Source of the DNA: Sphingomonas flavalba
GTDB lineage: Bacteria; Pseudomonadota; Alphaproteobacteria; Sphingomonadales; Sphingomonadaceae
NCBI RefSeq assembly: GCF_004796535.1
Contig: NZ_SPHY01000002.1
Span: 1 to 64,000, forward strand
Length of the DNA: 64,000 nt
Direction of reading: 5' to 3'
Each line of letters begins with the position of its first letter. The stretch's first letter is position 1. A program made the translations under genes and the position numbers. The notes under the pieces were generated by a model. That model was given only the letters and a program-made list of their open reading frames with translations, was not told the origin of the DNA and did not search any database. This document shows positions 63,806 through 64,000 of the stretch, piece after piece.

Positions 63806-64000
63806 ATGACCGACCCTGAGCACGCGTGGCGCACCGCCTACCAGCACCCGACCCAGTGGGACCAGGATTTTCCGCCGTTGTCGCTGCCCGCGATGCTGGC
63901 GGACAGCGTTGCCCGGCGTGGCGCCGCGCCGATGCTGGACTTCATGGGCCGCAAATACAGCTATGACGAGGTGGCCGACGGCGCCCGGCGGGTGGCGAAG
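63806..64000 (+). CDS. Acyl-CoA ligase (AMP-forming), 5' part
   Basis: Only the first 65 codons lie in the window; the gene continues past the edge. The N-terminus (MTDPEHAWRTAYQHPTQWDQ, then PPLSLPAMLADSVARRG and DFMGRKYSYDEVADGARR) is that of long-chain fatty-acid/dicarboxylate CoA ligases in the AMP-binding superfamily. The catalytic P-loop and adenylate motifs lie outside the window, so the call rests on the N-terminal part only. Confidence 0.72.
   Translation, partial: MTDPEHAWRTAYQHPTQWDQDFPPLSLPAMLADSVARRGAAPMLDFMGRKYSYDEVADGARRVAK

Overview
The window is GC-rich chromosomal DNA from an alphaproteobacterium, most likely a sphingomonad (Sphingomonadaceae). The evidence is the pairing of GcrA with a DUF1013/TrcR cell-cycle regulator, an ATP synthase F0 operon with b and b' subunits but no F1 genes next to it, XrtA (exosortase A)-type polysaccharide genes, a 'vgr-related' HExxH protein, and several small proteins that resemble sphingomonad-restricted families. 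I saw no rRNA, tRNA, CRISPR array, prophage or transposase gene. About seventy genes cover nearly the whole window, many overlapping by 1-8 nt (ATGA, GTGA, TTGA and one probable CTGA junction).

Layout. 0-7.5 kb: 3'-truncated gcrA, an ABC-2 permease, argD-argF-hslO, a secreted protein, a candidate small RNA, then queC-queE. 7.5-14.3 kb: lipB, small membrane/secreted proteins, nfeD-qmcA, guaB, rsmB and a TPR protein. 14.4-23 kb: the outer-membrane/ribosome cluster rsmA-pdxA-surA-lptD (minus strand), divergent from pepA-holC-xerC. 23-29.5 kb: dedA-gshB-yraN-rsmI (minus), divergent from an LpoA-like lipoprotein, then hemW-rdgB-rph (minus). 29.6-36.3 kb: heat-shock genes hrcA-grpE and dnaK-dnaJ, separated by a vgr-related protein and a PCu(A)C copper chaperone. 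36.4-43.8 kb: a very small valine-rich peptide gene, purB, an EF-hand protein, radC, the F0 operon atpI-B-E-b'-b, and uvrC. 43.8-51.5 kb: polysaccharide genes (deacetylase, CelD-like acetyltransferase, acyltransferase, XrtA-associated O-ligase and glycosyltransferase) with an MscS channel. 51.5-64 kb: an S24 repressor facing a small Cro-like gene, a class A PBP, a PAS-rich hybrid kinase, a D-aminoacylase-like amidohydrolase, an LpxH-like phosphatase with a glycosyltransferase, trcR, an MBL hydrolase and the 5' end of an acyl-CoA ligase.

Most genes are housekeeping: envelope biogenesis, arginine, queuosine, glutathione, purine and energy metabolism, and protein quality control. The less ordinary content lies between genes. 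It includes four dispersed inverted-repeat families, some of whose ends supply stop codons of neighbouring genes; three evenly spaced operators in a probable leaderless repressor promoter; a candidate small RNA with two exposed anti-Shine-Dalgarno motifs; and a 27-codon gene with a perfect ribosome binding site and its own terminator.
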